The notes beneath the pieces were generated by a model. That model did no database searches. It was not told the DNA's origin and was given only the letters and a program-made list of their open reading frames with translations. A DNA stretch of 64,000 nt from Mycetocola miduiensis (GTDB lineage: Bacteria > Actinomycetota > Actinomycetes > Actinomycetales > Microbacteriaceae), in NCBI RefSeq assembly GCF_900115155.1, contig NZ_FOVM01000001.1, forward strand, positions 434,001-498,000, given 5' to 3'. This document shows, piece by piece, positions 54,314-63,229 of the stretch; position 1 is the stretch's first letter; each line of letters begins with the position of its first letter. Made by a program: the position numbers and the translations under genes.

Positions 54314-55345
54314 CTAGGCTGCCTTCTTCTTCAGAAGGTCGAGGGCGACGTCGACGATCATGTCTTCCTGGCCGCCGACCATCTTGCGCCGCCCGAGCTC
54401 GATCAGGATCTCAATCGTCGGGATGCCGTACTTGGCGGATGCGGTCTCCGCGTGGAGCAGGAACGACGAGTAGACGTTGGCGTAGCCGAGGCCGAGGGTC
54501 TCGCGGTCGACCTGAACGGGGCGGACTTGCAGAGGCCGGACGATGTCGTCTGCCGCGTTCATCAGGGCCATCACGTCGGTTCCGTGGTTCCAGCCAAGCT
54601 TCTCGGCGACGGCGATGAAGACCTCGAGCGGCGCGTTGCCTGCGCCGGCGCCCATGCCGGTGAGGCTCGCGTCGACCCGGTTCGCCCCCGCCTTCACGGC
54701 GGCGATCGAGTTGGCGACGCCCAGCGAGAGGTTGTGGTGGGCGTGGATCCCGATCTCGGTCTCCGGGTTGAGGACGTCGCGGAGCGCGTTCACGCGGTCG
54801 GTGACGTCATCCATGGTCTGCGCGCCCGACGAGTCGACGACGTAGACGCACTGGGCTCCGTAGCCCTCCATGAGCTTGCCCTGCTCGGCGAGTTTCGCCG
54901 GGGTGGTCAGCGCGCTCATCATCAGGAAGCCCGTGGTGTTGAGTCCGAGCTCACGAGCCGTCGCGATGTGCTGCGCCGAGACATCCGCTTCAGTGCAGTG
55001 CGTGGCGACGCGGACGTAGCTGACGCCGGCCGATGCCGCCCGCTTGAGGTCCGAGATGGTGCCGATGCCGGGGATGAGCAGCGTCGCGATGTCGATGTTC
55101 GACGCGGCTTCGGCGGCAGCCTCGATCAGTTCGACGTCGGAGTGGCGCGAGAACCCGTAGGTGACGCTTGAACCGTTGAGTCCGTCACCGTGGGCGACCT
55201 CGACGCTGTCCACGCCGGCGGCGTCGAGCGCCGTGACAATGTCGAGGACGTTCTTCTTGCTGTACTGGTGGCGGACGGCGTGGCTGCCGTCGCGGAGAGT
55301 GACGTCGGAGATGAACAGCTTCTCGGGAACGAGGGAATCGGTCAT
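54314..55345 (-). CDS. mhpE: 4-hydroxy-2-oxovalerate aldolase
   Basis: Cleaves 4-hydroxy-2-oxoacids to pyruvate and an aldehyde (acetaldehyde, or propanal from 4-hydroxy-2-oxohexanoate). The N-terminus has the HMGL-like motif [15 protein letters not shown], with the conserved arginine, aspartate and histidine. A DYGVQLYYVDSS-like segment appears as [15 protein letters not shown], and [14 protein letters not shown] supplies metal-binding histidines. The 343-residue length with the C-terminal dimerisation segment that contacts MhpF fits the channelled DmpG/MhpE type. Its start lies two bases after the mhpF stop. No hydratase (mhpD) or ring-cleavage gene is in the window. Confidence 0.94.
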   Translation of the reverse strand: MTDSLVPEKLFISDVTLRDGSHAVRHQYSKKNVLDIVTALDAAGVDSVEVAHGDGLNGSSVTYGFSRHSDVELIEAAAEAASNIDIATLLIPGIGTISDLKRAASAGVSYVRVATHCTEADVSAQHIATARELGLNTTGFLMMSALTTPAKLAEQGKLMEGYGAQCVYVVDSSGAQTMDDVTDRVNALRDVLNPETEIGIHAHHNLSLGVANSIAAVKAGANRVDASLTGMGAGAGNAPLEVFIAVAEKLGWNHGTDVMALMNAADDIVRPLQVRPVQVDRETLGLGYANVYSSFLLHAETASAKYGIPTIEILIELGRRKMVGGQEDMIVDVALDLLKKKAA

Positions 55346-55347
55346 GG

Positions 55348-56289
55348 CTATGCCACCTCCATTGTCAGCGCGCGCGTGGCGATCGTTTCGGCGGTGCGGA
55401 GCGCAGCCGAGGTCATGATGTCGAGGTTGCCCGCGTACGACGGCAGGTAGTGGGCGGCACCTTCCACTTCGAGGAAGACACTGGTCTTGAGGCCGGTGAA
55501 GTCGCCGACACCCGGAACGTTCACCGGTTCGGTGATCTCGTCGAACTGAACCCGCTGCTTGAGCCGGTAACCGGAGACGTATGCGTTGACCTTCGCGACC
55601 ATGTCGTCGACGGATGCTTCGATCGCGTCGCGGTCGGCGGCATCCGTGAGCACGTAAACCGTGTCGCGCATCATCATCGGCGGTTCAGCCGGGTTGAGGA
55701 CGATGAGCGCCTTGCTGGCGGCGGCACCTCCGACGCTCTGCAGCGCTTCGGCGGTGGTCTCGGTGAATTCGTCGATGTTGGCGCGCGTGCCAGGACCTGC
55801 GGACTTGCTCGCGATCGAGGCGACGATCTCGGCGTAGTGCACCGGGGTCACCGCGGAGACGGCGGAGACGATCGGGATCGTGGCCTGGCCGCCGCAGGTG
55901 ACCATGTTGACGTTCAGCGCGTCGAGGTTCTGCTCGAGGTTCACCACCGGAACGCAGTACGGGCCGATCGCCGCCGGGGTGAGGTCGATCAGGCGGATGC
56001 CCGGCTTAGCTTCGCGCAGTTTCTCGGCGTTGTAGCGGTGCGCACCGGCGGAGGTGGCGTCGAAGACGATCTCGATCTCGTCGAACTCCGGCGAGGCGAT
56101 GAGGCCGTCGACACCGGTGGAGATCGCGGTGACGCCGAGACGGGCCGCTCGGGCCAGGCCGTCAGACTCGGGGTCGATGCCGACCATGGCCGAAATGGAG
56201 AGAATGCCGCTGCCGCGGAGGATCTTGATCATCAGGTCGGTACCGATGTTGCCGGAACCGATGATCGCTGCGGAAACGCCCTGTGGCAT
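55348..56289 (-). CDS. mhpF: Acetaldehyde dehydrogenase (acetylating)
   Basis: Converts the aldehyde delivered by MhpE to acyl-CoA with NAD and CoA. The NAD motif is [12 protein letters not shown] at the start. The catalytic cysteine is residue 132 in [12 protein letters not shown]. The following [19 protein letters not shown] and [11 protein letters not shown] helices are family features ([11 protein letters not shown]). At 313 residues it is the DmpF-type partner of MhpE. AAAGGAG gives a strong ribosome-binding site. It is first in its operon and faces the IclR gene across a 13+13 bp palindrome, so it is the likely IclR target. Confidence 0.95.
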   Translation of the reverse strand: MPQGVSAAIIGSGNIGTDLMIKILRGSGILSISAMVGIDPESDGLARAARLGVTAISTGVDGLIASPEFDEIEIVFDATSAGAHRYNAEKLREAKPGIRLIDLTPAAIGPYCVPVVNLEQNLDALNVNMVTCGGQATIPIVSAVSAVTPVHYAEIVASIASKSAGPGTRANIDEFTETTAEALQSVGGAAASKALIVLNPAEPPMMMRDTVYVLTDAADRDAIEASVDDMVAKVNAYVSGYRLKQRVQFDEITEPVNVPGVGDFTGLKTSVFLEVEGAAHYLPSYAGNLDIMTSAALRTAETIATRALTMEVA

Positions 56290-56335
56290 GCTCCGCTCCT
56301 TTCACTACGTCGTAATACCCACGTTTCGGACGGTG

Positions 56336-56374
56336 GTGTTCGAAACTTCGGCACTTGTCCTAAGTATCGAACAC
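56336..56374. promoter_or_regulatory. Palindromic IclR-type operator between mhpF and iclR
   Basis: GTGTTCGAAACTT (56336-56348), 13-base spacer, AAGTATCGAACAC (56362-56374); one mismatch in 13 pairs. The centre-to-centre spacing is 26 bp, two and a half helical turns. Confidence 0.7.
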
Positions 56375-56440
56375 GATCATGGAGGCATTGTCAATGTGAG
56401 CGCATTTGCGGCGCCCCGCTTTCCCCGCTATTGATAAGGC

Positions 56441-57205
56441 ATGCCCCGACTTACCCCAGCAGTGCTGCGGACACTCGACATCCTCGAGTTGTTTCTCGAT
56501 GACAGTGCTCCGCTCAGCGCGCCAGACGTGGTCAGGAAGACCGGCTTGCCCCGCACCTCGGTCCACGAACTCCTGGCCACCCTCGTCGCGCGGGAGTACC
56601 TGCAGAAGGACGAGGTCACCGGTACTTTCCGGCTGGGCGTACGGCTCCTGCAGCTCGGCAACGCCTACTCGGCCCGGTTCGACATGCTCTCGGCCGCCAA
56701 TGATGTCGCGCGCGACCTCGCGTCACGAAGCGGTGAGACGGTGAGTGTGGCGCTGCTCGAAGGCGGCGACGTGTTCTACCTGGCGAAGATCGAAAGCCGT
56801 GACAACCTCCGCCTGCCGTCGAGCATCGGCCAGCGGCTGCCCGCGAATGTCACCGGATTGGGCAAGGCACTGCTCGCATACGCCTCCCCGCAGTCGCTTG
56901 CGGCCCGGTTCCCCGAGCCGGACTCCCTGCCGCGGATGACCGAGAAGAGCATCGGGACCCTGGCCGAATTGGAACCCGAACTCGCGCGCATCCGCGAACG
57001 GGGTGTCGCTTTCGAGAACGAGGAGTCAACGCCGAATATCCGGTGCGCGGCGGCACCGGTGCGTGACAGCTCAGGGGCCGTCGTCGCGGCGATCAGCATC
57101 TCGCTGCCGGTGAGCCGCTGGGACCAGCATCCTGAAGGTCACTGGGTCGACCTGGTCCTCGAGGGAGCGTCCCGGTTTTCTTCCCTGCTAGGGTTCCCCG
57201 CCTGA
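56441..57205 (+). CDS. IclR-family transcriptional regulator
   Basis: A 254-residue regulator. The winged helix is LSAPDVVRKTGLPRTSVHEL (residues 23-42), and the ligand-binding half begins RVLQLGN-like RLLQLGNAYSA and ends with ISISLPVSRW. It is divergent from mhpF-mhpE with an excellent palindrome between them; IclR proteins of this group (MhpR, PcaR) activate or repress aromatic acid pathways. That makes regulation of the mhpFE operon likely. The ATG at 56441 has AAGG upstream. The inducer is unknown. Confidence 0.9.
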   Translation: MPRLTPAVLRTLDILELFLDDSAPLSAPDVVRKTGLPRTSVHELLATLVAREYLQKDEVTGTFRLGVRLLQLGNAYSARFDMLSAANDVARDLASRSGETVSVALLEGGDVFYLAKIESRDNLRLPSSIGQRLPANVTGLGKALLAYASPQSLAARFPEPDSLPRMTEKSIGTLAELEPELARIRERGVAFENEESTPNIRCAAAPVRDSSGAVVAAISISLPVSRWDQHPEGHWVDLVLEGASRFSSLLGFPA

Positions 57206-57251
57206 GCCTTGCCACTGGTTCGCGGGCGCGGCCGCTGACAGGATGATCGTC

Positions 57252-57599
57252 ATGACAGTTCGGCTGAAACGCGTTTACGACACCCCTGACGTGGTCGACG
57301 GTCTGCGGGTGCTGGTCGACCGACTGTGGCCACGCGGCGTCACGAAGGAGCGTGCGGCGGTCGATCTCTGGCTGAAGGAGGTCGCGCCAAGCGCGGACCT
57401 GCGCACAGAGTGGCACCACAATCCTGGCAGGTTTGACGAGTTCGCAGAGCGCTATCGGGTTGAACTCGAGCCGAATCCGGCCACCGCTGAACTCCGCCAG
57501 CTGATCGCGCAGCATCCCACCGTGACGCTGCTCTACGGCGCACGAGACCCGGAGGCCAACCACGCGCGGGTGCTCAAGGACTTCCTCACCTCGCCATGA
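57252..57599 (+). CDS. DUF488 family protein
   Basis: A 115-residue protein with the DUF488 signature LKRVYDTPDVVDGLRVLVDRLWPRGV at its start (in two segments) and WLKEVAPSADLRTEWHHNPGRFDEF, followed by TLLYGARDPEANHARVL. DUF488 proteins are common, compact and of unknown function, some linked to redox or uracil-DNA glycosylase-like folds. I start at ATG 57252 (after an earlier in-frame ATG at 57243) because CAGGAT lies seven bases before it. It lies alone between the IclR gene and trhO. Confidence 0.88.
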   Translation: MTVRLKRVYDTPDVVDGLRVLVDRLWPRGVTKERAAVDLWLKEVAPSADLRTEWHHNPGRFDEFAERYRVELEPNPATAELRQLIAQHPTVTLLYGARDPEANHARVLKDFLTSP

Positions 57600-57722
57600 T
57601 CTGCCCACAACCCCACAGGATCGACCCCCGGATTATGGCCGAAGTGTCCTGTCGAGCGTTTGTGCCGACGAAAGCATTCTGTTGAGCGTGCTTCGCCCGG
57701 GCCTCGTACAGCTCGCCGCGGC

Positions 57723-57728
57723 TAAAAT
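57723..57728 (+). promoter_or_regulatory. Putative -10 element of trhO (leaderless)
   Basis: TAAAAT followed by CGAGAC and GTG at 57735. It is close to consensus, with the usual six-base spacing. Confidence 0.5.
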
Positions 57729-57734
57729 CGAGAC

Positions 57735-58640
57735 GTGGCCATTTCGAAGATCCTTCTTTACTACGTCTTTACGCCACTTGCCGACCCGGATGCCGTGCGA
57801 CTCTGGCAACGCGACCTCGCTGAGTCGCTCAATCTGCGCGGGCGGATCCTGCTCTCGAAGGACGGACTGAACGGCACTCTCGGCGGCGAGCTCGGCGCCG
57901 TGAAGAAGTACCTCCGCAAGACACGCGAATACCCCGCCTTCAAGAACCTCGACGTCAAGTGGTCAGAGGGCACCGGCCTCGATGAGAGCGGTGCCAGCCT
58001 CGACTTTCCCCGGCTCGTCGTCAAGGTGCGTGACGAGATCGTGTCCTTCGGGGCTCCTGGCGAGCTGGAGGTAAATGAGAACGGCGTGGTCGGCGGCGGC
58101 ACGAAACTGCAGCCGAGCGAACTGCACGAGCTCGTAGCTGAGCGCGGTGACGATGTCGTCTTCTTCGACGGACGCAACGCGTTCGAGGCGGAGATCGGTC
58201 ACTTCAAGGACGCGATCGTGCCGGATGTGTCGAATACCCGCGAGTTCGTGGCCGAACTCGACAGCGGAAAATACGACCACCTCAAGGACAAACCGGTCGT
58301 CACGTACTGCACGGGCGGCATCCGCTGCGAGGTGCTGTCCGGGCTGATGAAGAGCCGGGGTTTCGGCGAGGTCTACCAGCTTGACGGCGGCGTGGTCCGT
58401 TACGGGGAGACCTACGGTGACGACGGACTGTGGGAGGGCTCGCTGTACGTCTTCGATAACCGCATGTCGATAGACTTCTCAGACCATGCAGCTGTTGTCG
58501 GCTCCTGCGCGGTGTGCGGCACACCGTCGCGGCACATGCAGAACTGTGCGGATGCCTCCTGCCGCACCCAGCTCGTGCTCTGCGCCGACCACGCGGCCGC
58601 GGCGCCCCTCTGCGAGACGCACGCGGCTCTCGCGGGTTAG
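57735..58640 (+). CDS. trhO: tRNA uridine(34) hydroxylase TrhO (rhodanese-related)
   Basis: Hydroxylates uridine-34 of tRNA to 5-hydroxyuridine, an O2-dependent wobble modification. The 301-residue protein has an N-terminal acylphosphatase-like domain ([29 protein letters not shown]) and a rhodanese domain with catalytic loop [11 protein letters not shown], cysteine 192. The C-terminal extension has paired cysteines (CAVC and CxxxxC) that may bind a metal. This layout is the UPF0176/TrhO family. The GTG start sits six bases after TAAAAT without a ribosome-binding site. The stop overlaps by four bases the stop of the convergent small acidic protein gene. Confidence 0.9.
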   Translation: MAISKILLYYVFTPLADPDAVRLWQRDLAESLNLRGRILLSKDGLNGTLGGELGAVKKYLRKTREYPAFKNLDVKWSEGTGLDESGASLDFPRLVVKVRDEIVSFGAPGELEVNENGVVGGGTKLQPSELHELVAERGDDVVFFDGRNAFEAEIGHFKDAIVPDVSNTREFVAELDSGKYDHLKDKPVVTYCTGGIRCEVLSGLMKSRGFGEVYQLDGGVVRYGETYGDDGLWEGSLYVFDNRMSIDFSDHAAVVGSCAVCGTPSRHMQNCADASCRTQLVLCADHAAAAPLCETHAALAG

Positions 58641-58888
58641 CCGTCTGTGCGGCCGTCGATCTGTTCGTTGAGGATCTCGTCGGCGGCGTCCGGGTCGGCG
58701 TCGGCGGCGTTGTAGTGCTCCTTGAGAACCTCGTTGTCGCCTTCGTAGTCCTGGCCGCGCAGCTCGGGTGAAGAGACGATGTCTTCGCTGAAGCCCTGCT
58801 CGACGAACTGGGCGTCGACGACCTCGGGTGTAGCGGCGAGGCCCTCGGGCAGGGCGTTCTTCGGTGAGCCGTTCTCGATGTCACTCAT
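58637..58888 (-). CDS. Small acidic protein, 83 residues, unknown
   Basis: Starts [19 protein letters not shown] and is rich in Asp, Glu, Ala and Asn throughout; no signal peptide, membrane helix or cysteine. Repeated acidic stretches ([20 protein letters not shown], then [15 protein letters not shown]) suggest a disordered or helical acidic protein. AAGGGA before the ATG at 58888 is a good ribosome-binding site. Similar short acidic proteins occur in related actinobacteria but I know of no function. Its stop overlaps that of trhO, so transcription of the two must collide or be terminated within the genes. Confidence 0.7.
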   Translation of the reverse strand: MSDIENGSPKNALPEGLAATPEVVDAQFVEQGFSEDIVSSPELRGQDYEGDNEVLKEHYNAADADPDAADEILNEQIDGRTDG

Positions 58889-59028
58889 AGGTGTTCCCTT
58901 TCGTTGCGTTCCTTCGACGCTAGGCGGCGGCGCGGGTGGGCGGCAAGGGCCTTGACCTGAGGGCGGGCGGCGGGATTGTGCACCGGTGGCTGAACGCTGC
59001 ATCCCCCATTCTGCCCGCGGCGTGCCCC

Positions 59029-59034
59029 TAGGCT
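59029..59034 (+). promoter_or_regulatory. Putative -10 element of the AcuI-type gene (leaderless)
   Basis: TAGGCT followed by GGTCGC and ATG at 59041. Confidence 0.45.
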
Positions 59035-59040
59035 GGTCGC

Positions 59041-60051
59041 ATGATGACGACGTTCCGCGCCTGGTGGGTATCGAAGGAGACGGATGCCTCAGGCACCGCC
59101 ATGCAGACGGCATCCGTTCGCGAGCTTCGCGACAGCGACCTCGGAGCAGGCGACACCCTAATCTCTGTGCAGTATTCGAGCATCAACTACAAGGACGGAC
59201 TTGCCCTGTGCGGGCGCCCTGGCGTGGTGAGGTCCTGGCCGCTCATCCCCGGCATCGACCTCGCCGGCACCGTCGAGGCCTCGGATTCCGGGGCCTGGTC
59301 CCCCGGCGACAGGGTTGTGCTGACGGGGGCTGGGCTCGGTGAGAGCTCACACGGCGGTCTCTCGCAGCGCGCCCGCGTGGACGGGTCCGCTCTGGTTCGC
59401 GTACCGGATGCCCTCGGCCCGTTGCGCACGGCGGCGATCGGCACGGCCGGGTTCACGGCGATGCTCTCGGTGCTCGCGGTGGAACGCCACGGCGTTTCAC
59501 CCGCCGATGGACCTGTGCTCGTCACCGGTGCTGCCGGAGGCGTCGGCTCAGTCGCCGTCGCGGTTCTCAGCAGACTCGGCTTTGAGGTGGTTGCGTCGAC
59601 CGGTCGCGCCGACAGCGAGGGTGAATACCTCTCGGCGCTCGGCGCTTCGCAGATCCTCGATCGTGCCGCGCTCTTGGAGCCGGGCAAGCCGATGCAGTCC
59701 CAGCGCTACGCCGCCGTCGTCGACTCCGTCGGAAGCCACACCCTCGTCAACGCCATCGCCCAACTCAAGGACGGCGGGGTGGCGACCGCGTGCGGCCTGG
59801 CGCAGGGCAGCGACCTGCCGGGCACCGTGCTGCCGTTCATCCTCCGCGGCGTGAGCCTGGCCGGCATCAACTCGGTATACGCGCCCCTGCCGTTGCGGCA
59901 GGAAGCGTGGGCGCGGCTCGAACGCGACCTTGACCTCGATCTGCTCGACGGGATGACTGAGGTGATCCCGCTCGCTGCTGCGAAAGACAGCGCTGAGCGC
60001 ATCCTCGCCGGAGGCATTCGCGGCCGCACGGTCGTCGACGTCAATGCCTGA
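59041..60051 (+). CDS. MDR-family NADPH oxidoreductase (AcuI/YhdH-like acryloyl-CoA reductase)
   Basis: A 336-residue zinc-free medium-chain dehydrogenase/reductase. It has SINYKDGLALCGRPGVV, PGIDLAGTVEASDSG and the NADPH motif VTGAAGGVGSVAVAVL. The AcuI/YhdH subfamily is indicated by FRAWWVSKE-type N-terminus, ALGASQILDR and the ending IRGRTVVDV. AcuI reduces acryloyl-CoA to propionyl-CoA, which would link with the methylcitrate operon 12 kb away, but the quinone-reductase alternative cannot be excluded. It starts at ATG 59041 with TAGGCT six bases before. It is followed by a family A palindrome. Confidence 0.85.
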   Translation: MMTTFRAWWVSKETDASGTAMQTASVRELRDSDLGAGDTLISVQYSSINYKDGLALCGRPGVVRSWPLIPGIDLAGTVEASDSGAWSPGDRVVLTGAGLGESSHGGLSQRARVDGSALVRVPDALGPLRTAAIGTAGFTAMLSVLAVERHGVSPADGPVLVTGAAGGVGSVAVAVLSRLGFEVVASTGRADSEGEYLSALGASQILDRAALLEPGKPMQSQRYAAVVDSVGSHTLVNAIAQLKDGGVATACGLAQGSDLPGTVLPFILRGVSLAGINSVYAPLPLRQEAWARLERDLDLDLLDGMTEVIPLAAAKDSAERILAGGIRGRTVVDVNA

Positions 60052-60073
60052 ATCGCTGCCCGACCGGCCAGCT

Positions 60074-60133
60074 CGCGGGTAATTCGGGCTCGCGCGGGTG
60101 AATGGGCACCCGCGCAGCGCAAAAATACCCGCG
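60074..60133. repeat. Family A nested palindrome, copy 3
   Basis: Inner GCGCGGGTG (60092-60100) and CACCCGCGC (60107-60115) are perfect complements with a six-base loop. The outer CGCGGGT (60074-60080) faces ACCCGCG (60127-60133). It is 23 bases beyond the AcuI-type gene stop, between convergent genes. Confidence 0.75.
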
Positions 60134-60155
60134 TCGGGCGCACCCTGGCCGAGGC

Positions 60156-60779
60156 TCAGACCGTGTCGGTGGGCGCGCTGTCGTCCGCGGCAGGAGTCGA
60201 CTTCGGGGCCTTCTGTGCCCGGGGCCGACGCACGGGCGCCCGAGTTTTGGCCGCCGCCGCTGCCGTCTCCACCGTGACAACAGCCGTGGCATCAGTGGTG
60301 ATATCTGTGGCGGGGGGCGCTGCATCGGCGGCGGGCGCGTCGGCATCCGTCTTCGGTGTTGAAACGCGCTTCGGTTTCGGCGTGACCTGCGGAGTCGTCT
60401 TGCGGACCCGCGGCGACTTCTTCACCGGCTTCGCATCGAGCTGCAGCTTGGAAACGAGCTCCATGCCGTGCTTCGTCGTGATGATCAGGCGCGAGAACTC
60501 CTCGTCGGTCGTATCGATCACGACGGAGGGCTTGGTTCCCTTGAGCACGAGAAAATCCTTGCCGCCATGAAACTTCCATTGCCCCACCGCCAGGGTGAGG
60601 GGAATGGCGGTCCCAGGAGCCCGGATGCCACGCACCCAGATCCACGGATCATCCGTCAGCGTGGCCGAGCGGATCGACGAGCGCGGCACCACGATGTTCT
60701 CCCGCCGAAGCGAAAGCGTCTTCTCGGCGGTCGACAGGATGACTTCAAGACGGTCGGAGTGCAGCAGGAGTCGAGCCAT
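60156..60779 (-). CDS. Hypothetical protein with PH-like N-terminus and low-complexity tail
   Basis: A 207-residue protein. Residues 1-115 form a compact beta-rich part, with HSDRLEVILSTAEKTLSLRR and IPLTLAVGQWKFHGGKDFLV, which has the look of a bacterial PH-like domain. The remaining 90 residues are low complexity: Lys/Pro-rich (KKSPRVRKTTPQVTPKPKR), then Ala/Asp/Thr-rich, with a basic stretch RAPVRRPRAQKAPKS near the end. The tail probably binds membranes, nucleic acid or a partner. No signal peptide or known family. The gene stands between the AcuI-type reductase and the haem genes. Confidence 0.7.
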   Translation of the reverse strand: MARLLLHSDRLEVILSTAEKTLSLRRENIVVPRSSIRSATLTDDPWIWVRGIRAPGTAIPLTLAVGQWKFHGGKDFLVLKGTKPSVVIDTTDEEFSRLIITTKHGMELVSKLQLDAKPVKKSPRVRKTTPQVTPKPKRVSTPKTDADAPAADAAPPATDITTDATAVVTVETAAAAAKTRAPVRRPRAQKAPKSTPAADDSAPTDTV

Positions 60780-60872
60780 TCCCCTAGTCTGCCGGTGACC
60801 TGCGACAAATCCGCCCGTGAAACCTCACAAAGAGGTAACGTCCAGCTTGTCCGGCCCCCGCGAGGCCGGTGC

Positions 60873-62192
60873 TCAGGCCGGTTTTGCGGAAGCAGCCGCC
60901 CGGGCGGCTGCGGGGAGAGCCTCGATGATGCGGGAAAGTATCCTCTCGTCGTGGGCGGCCGACACGAACCACGCCTCGAAGACGCTCGGCGGAAGCGACA
61001 CGCCGCCGTGGAGCATCGCGTGGAAGAACGGCGCATAGCGCCACGATTCCTGCGCCTGCGCCTCGGCGTAATTGCGCGGCCGCTCCTCGGCGAAGACGAA
61101 ACTGAACAGGTTGCCTGCCCGCTGCACGACGTGAGCGACTCCCTCACGACTCAGGGCGTCCGACACCGCCTCGGACAGCACAGCGGATGCCTCGTCCAGG
61201 CGCTCGTACACGGCGGGGGTCGCGCGTTCGAGCGTAGCGAGCCCAGCCGCCACGGCCACCGGGTTACCCGAGAGCGTGCCGGCCTGGTACACCGGCCCCT
61301 GCGGGGCGAGGTAGTCCATGATGTCGGCGCGTCCGCCGAGCGCCGCGAGCGGCATCCCTCCGCCGATGACCTTGCCGAAGGTGAACAGGTCCGGCGTGTA
61401 GAGAGGACCGTCGGCCAGCGAGAGGCCCCAGTAGCCCGAGGAACTCACGCGGAACCCGGTGAGTACCTCGTCGAGGATGACGAGGGCGCCGTGCTCGTGG
61501 GCGAGTTCGTGCAGGGCTGCATTGAAGCCGCGGTCGGGCGCGAGCACACCCATGTTGGCGGCGGCCGCCTCGGTGATGACGGCGGCGATCTGGTCGCCAC
61601 GCTCGGCGAACACCGCGCGCAGCGCGTCGAGGTCGTTGTACGGCAAGACCAGGGTCTGCGCTGCGATTGCCGCGGGTACACCGGCCGATGCAGGCATGGC
61701 GAGGGTGGCCAGTCCGGAGCCGGCTTCGGCGAGGAGACCGTCGGAGTGCCCGTGGTAGTGCCCGGCGAACTTCACGAGGAGGTCACGGCCGGTGAAACCG
61801 CGAGCCAGGCGGATGGCCGTCATCGTCGCCTCCGTGCCGGTGGATACCAGACGGAGCTTCTCGATCGGGGACACGCCGAGGGCAGAGACCCGCTCTTTGA
61901 CCAGTTCGGCGAGTTCGGTCTCAGCAGGAGTGGATGCGCCGAAGGAGAGACCACGGGCTGCTGCGTCCTGCACGGCGCGCACCACGTCGCGGTGGGCATG
62001 GCCGAGGATCGCCGGGCCCCAGGAACCGACGAGGTCCACGTATTCGGTGCCGTCGGCATCCGTCACCATGGCCCCCGATGCCTTCACGAGGAAGCGGGGA
62101 GTTCCGCCGACGGAACCGAAAGCGCGCACCGGCGAGTTCACACCGCCGGGGATGGAGAGCTTGGCGCGGGTGAACAGGTCGTCGTTGCTCAT
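60873..62192 (-). CDS. hemL: Glutamate-1-semialdehyde 2,1-aminomutase
   Basis: Second enzyme of the C5 route to 5-aminolevulinate, a PLP aminomutase of 439 residues. It starts [20 protein letters not shown] and carries [28 protein letters not shown] and PLP lysine 274 in [13 protein letters not shown]. The ATG overlaps the hemB stop (ATGA), so the two are co-translated. The absence of hemA in the window means the first step is encoded elsewhere, probably upstream of the window edge with hemC and the rest of hemD. Confidence 0.95.
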   Translation of the reverse strand: MSNDDLFTRAKLSIPGGVNSPVRAFGSVGGTPRFLVKASGAMVTDADGTEYVDLVGSWGPAILGHAHRDVVRAVQDAAARGLSFGASTPAETELAELVKERVSALGVSPIEKLRLVSTGTEATMTAIRLARGFTGRDLLVKFAGHYHGHSDGLLAEAGSGLATLAMPASAGVPAAIAAQTLVLPYNDLDALRAVFAERGDQIAAVITEAAAANMGVLAPDRGFNAALHELAHEHGALVILDEVLTGFRVSSSGYWGLSLADGPLYTPDLFTFGKVIGGGMPLAALGGRADIMDYLAPQGPVYQAGTLSGNPVAVAAGLATLERATPAVYERLDEASAVLSEAVSDALSREGVAHVVQRAGNLFSFVFAEERPRNYAEAQAQESWRYAPFFHAMLHGGVSLPPSVFEAWFVSAAHDERILSRIIEALPAAARAAASAKPA

Positions 62193-63163
62193 CGCAGCCA
62201 TCCTGCCAGTTCAGTCGCCCAGTAGGTGAGGACCGCATCGGCCCCCGCCCGGCGGATGCCGACGACGGATTCCTCGATCGCACGCCTCCGGTCGATCCAG
62301 CCGTTCTGCGCCGCCGCTTCGATCATCGCGTACTCCCCGGAGACCTGGTATGCCCAGACCGGAATATCGCTCATCGCGGCGACGTCGGCGAGGACGTCGA
62401 GGTAGCTTCCCGCTGGCTTCACCATGACGATGTCCGCGCCTTCGGACATGTCGAGGGTTGCCTCGCGCATGCCCTCACGCCGGTTTCCCGGGTTGAGCTG
62501 GTAGGTGCGCCGGTCTCCGCTGAGTTGAGAGTCGACCGCTTCACGGAACGGGCCGTAGAACGCGGAGGCGTACTTGGCAGAGTAGGCGAGGATCGCGGTG
62601 TCGAGGAAGCCGGCTTCGTCGAGGGCGGTGCGGACAGCGTCCACCTGCCCGTCCATCATGCCGCTGAGACCCAATATGCTCGACCCGGCATCCGCCTGGA
62701 CCAGTGCCATGTCTACGTAGCGCTCGAGGGTGGCGTCGTTGTCGACACGACCGGAGTCGTCGAGGACCCCGCAATGTCCGTGGTCGGTGAACTCGTCGAG
62801 GCACAGGTCGGTCTGAACGACGAGGGCATCGCCGACCTCGGCCACCAGGGCCGCTGTCGCCACGTTGAGGATGCCGTTCGGGTCAGTCGCCTGCGATCCG
62901 GTGGCATCACGTGTTTCCGGCACCCCGAACAGCATCACGCCGCCGACGCCAGCCTCTGCGGCATCCGTCGCCGCCCTTTTGAGGGAGTCGAGGGTGTGTT
63001 GCGAAACACCCGGCATCGAGCTGATCGGCACGGCCTCATTGACACCCTCGCGAACGAAGAGCGGGAGGACGAGTTCCGCCGGATGCACCCGGGTCTCGGA
63101 TACGAGGCGGCGCATGGCGGGAGTCTGGCGGAGTCTGCGGGGACGAATCACGGGTACGTTCAC
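62189..63163 (-). CDS. hemB: Porphobilinogen synthase (delta-aminolevulinate dehydratase)
   Basis: Joins two 5-aminolevulinate molecules to porphobilinogen. The 324-residue protein has the Schiff-base lysine segments [15 protein letters not shown] and [12 protein letters not shown]. The metal loop is [15 protein letters not shown]: two of the three zinc cysteines of the E. coli enzyme are kept (first and third) and the middle one is aspartate, a mixed site. GTG at 63163 is chosen; TAGGCT lies six bases before it with no ribosome-binding site, another leaderless arrangement. It is coupled to hemL and follows hemD on the same strand. Confidence 0.95.
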   Translation of the reverse strand: MNVPVIRPRRLRQTPAMRRLVSETRVHPAELVLPLFVREGVNEAVPISSMPGVSQHTLDSLKRAATDAAEAGVGGVMLFGVPETRDATGSQATDPNGILNVATAALVAEVGDALVVQTDLCLDEFTDHGHCGVLDDSGRVDNDATLERYVDMALVQADAGSSILGLSGMMDGQVDAVRTALDEAGFLDTAILAYSAKYASAFYGPFREAVDSQLSGDRRTYQLNPGNRREGMREATLDMSEGADIVMVKPAGSYLDVLADVAAMSDIPVWAYQVSGEYAMIEAAAQNGWIDRRRAIEESVVGIRRAGADAVLTYWATELAGWLR

Positions 63164-63169
63164 CTGTCC

Positions 63170-63175
63170 AGCCTA
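63170..63175 (-). promoter_or_regulatory. Putative -10 element of hemB (leaderless)
   Basis: TAGGCT on the minus strand, six bases before the GTG at 63163. hemB may thus have its own promoter inside the hem cluster. Confidence 0.45.
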
Positions 63176-63229
63176 CGCGTCGGCGGCTGAACCCTCTCCG
63201 AGTGCCTCGGCAGCGGCGAGGGGGTCGCC

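Noticed and set aside
57620-57720. Near-direct repeats CCTGTCGAGCGT and TCTGTTGAGCGT before trhO
   Set aside because: Two short imperfect copies only; no clear function and possibly chance.
60468-62225. A long plus-strand frame opposite hemL
   Set aside because: Antisense shadow of hemL; no start signal or conserved motif.
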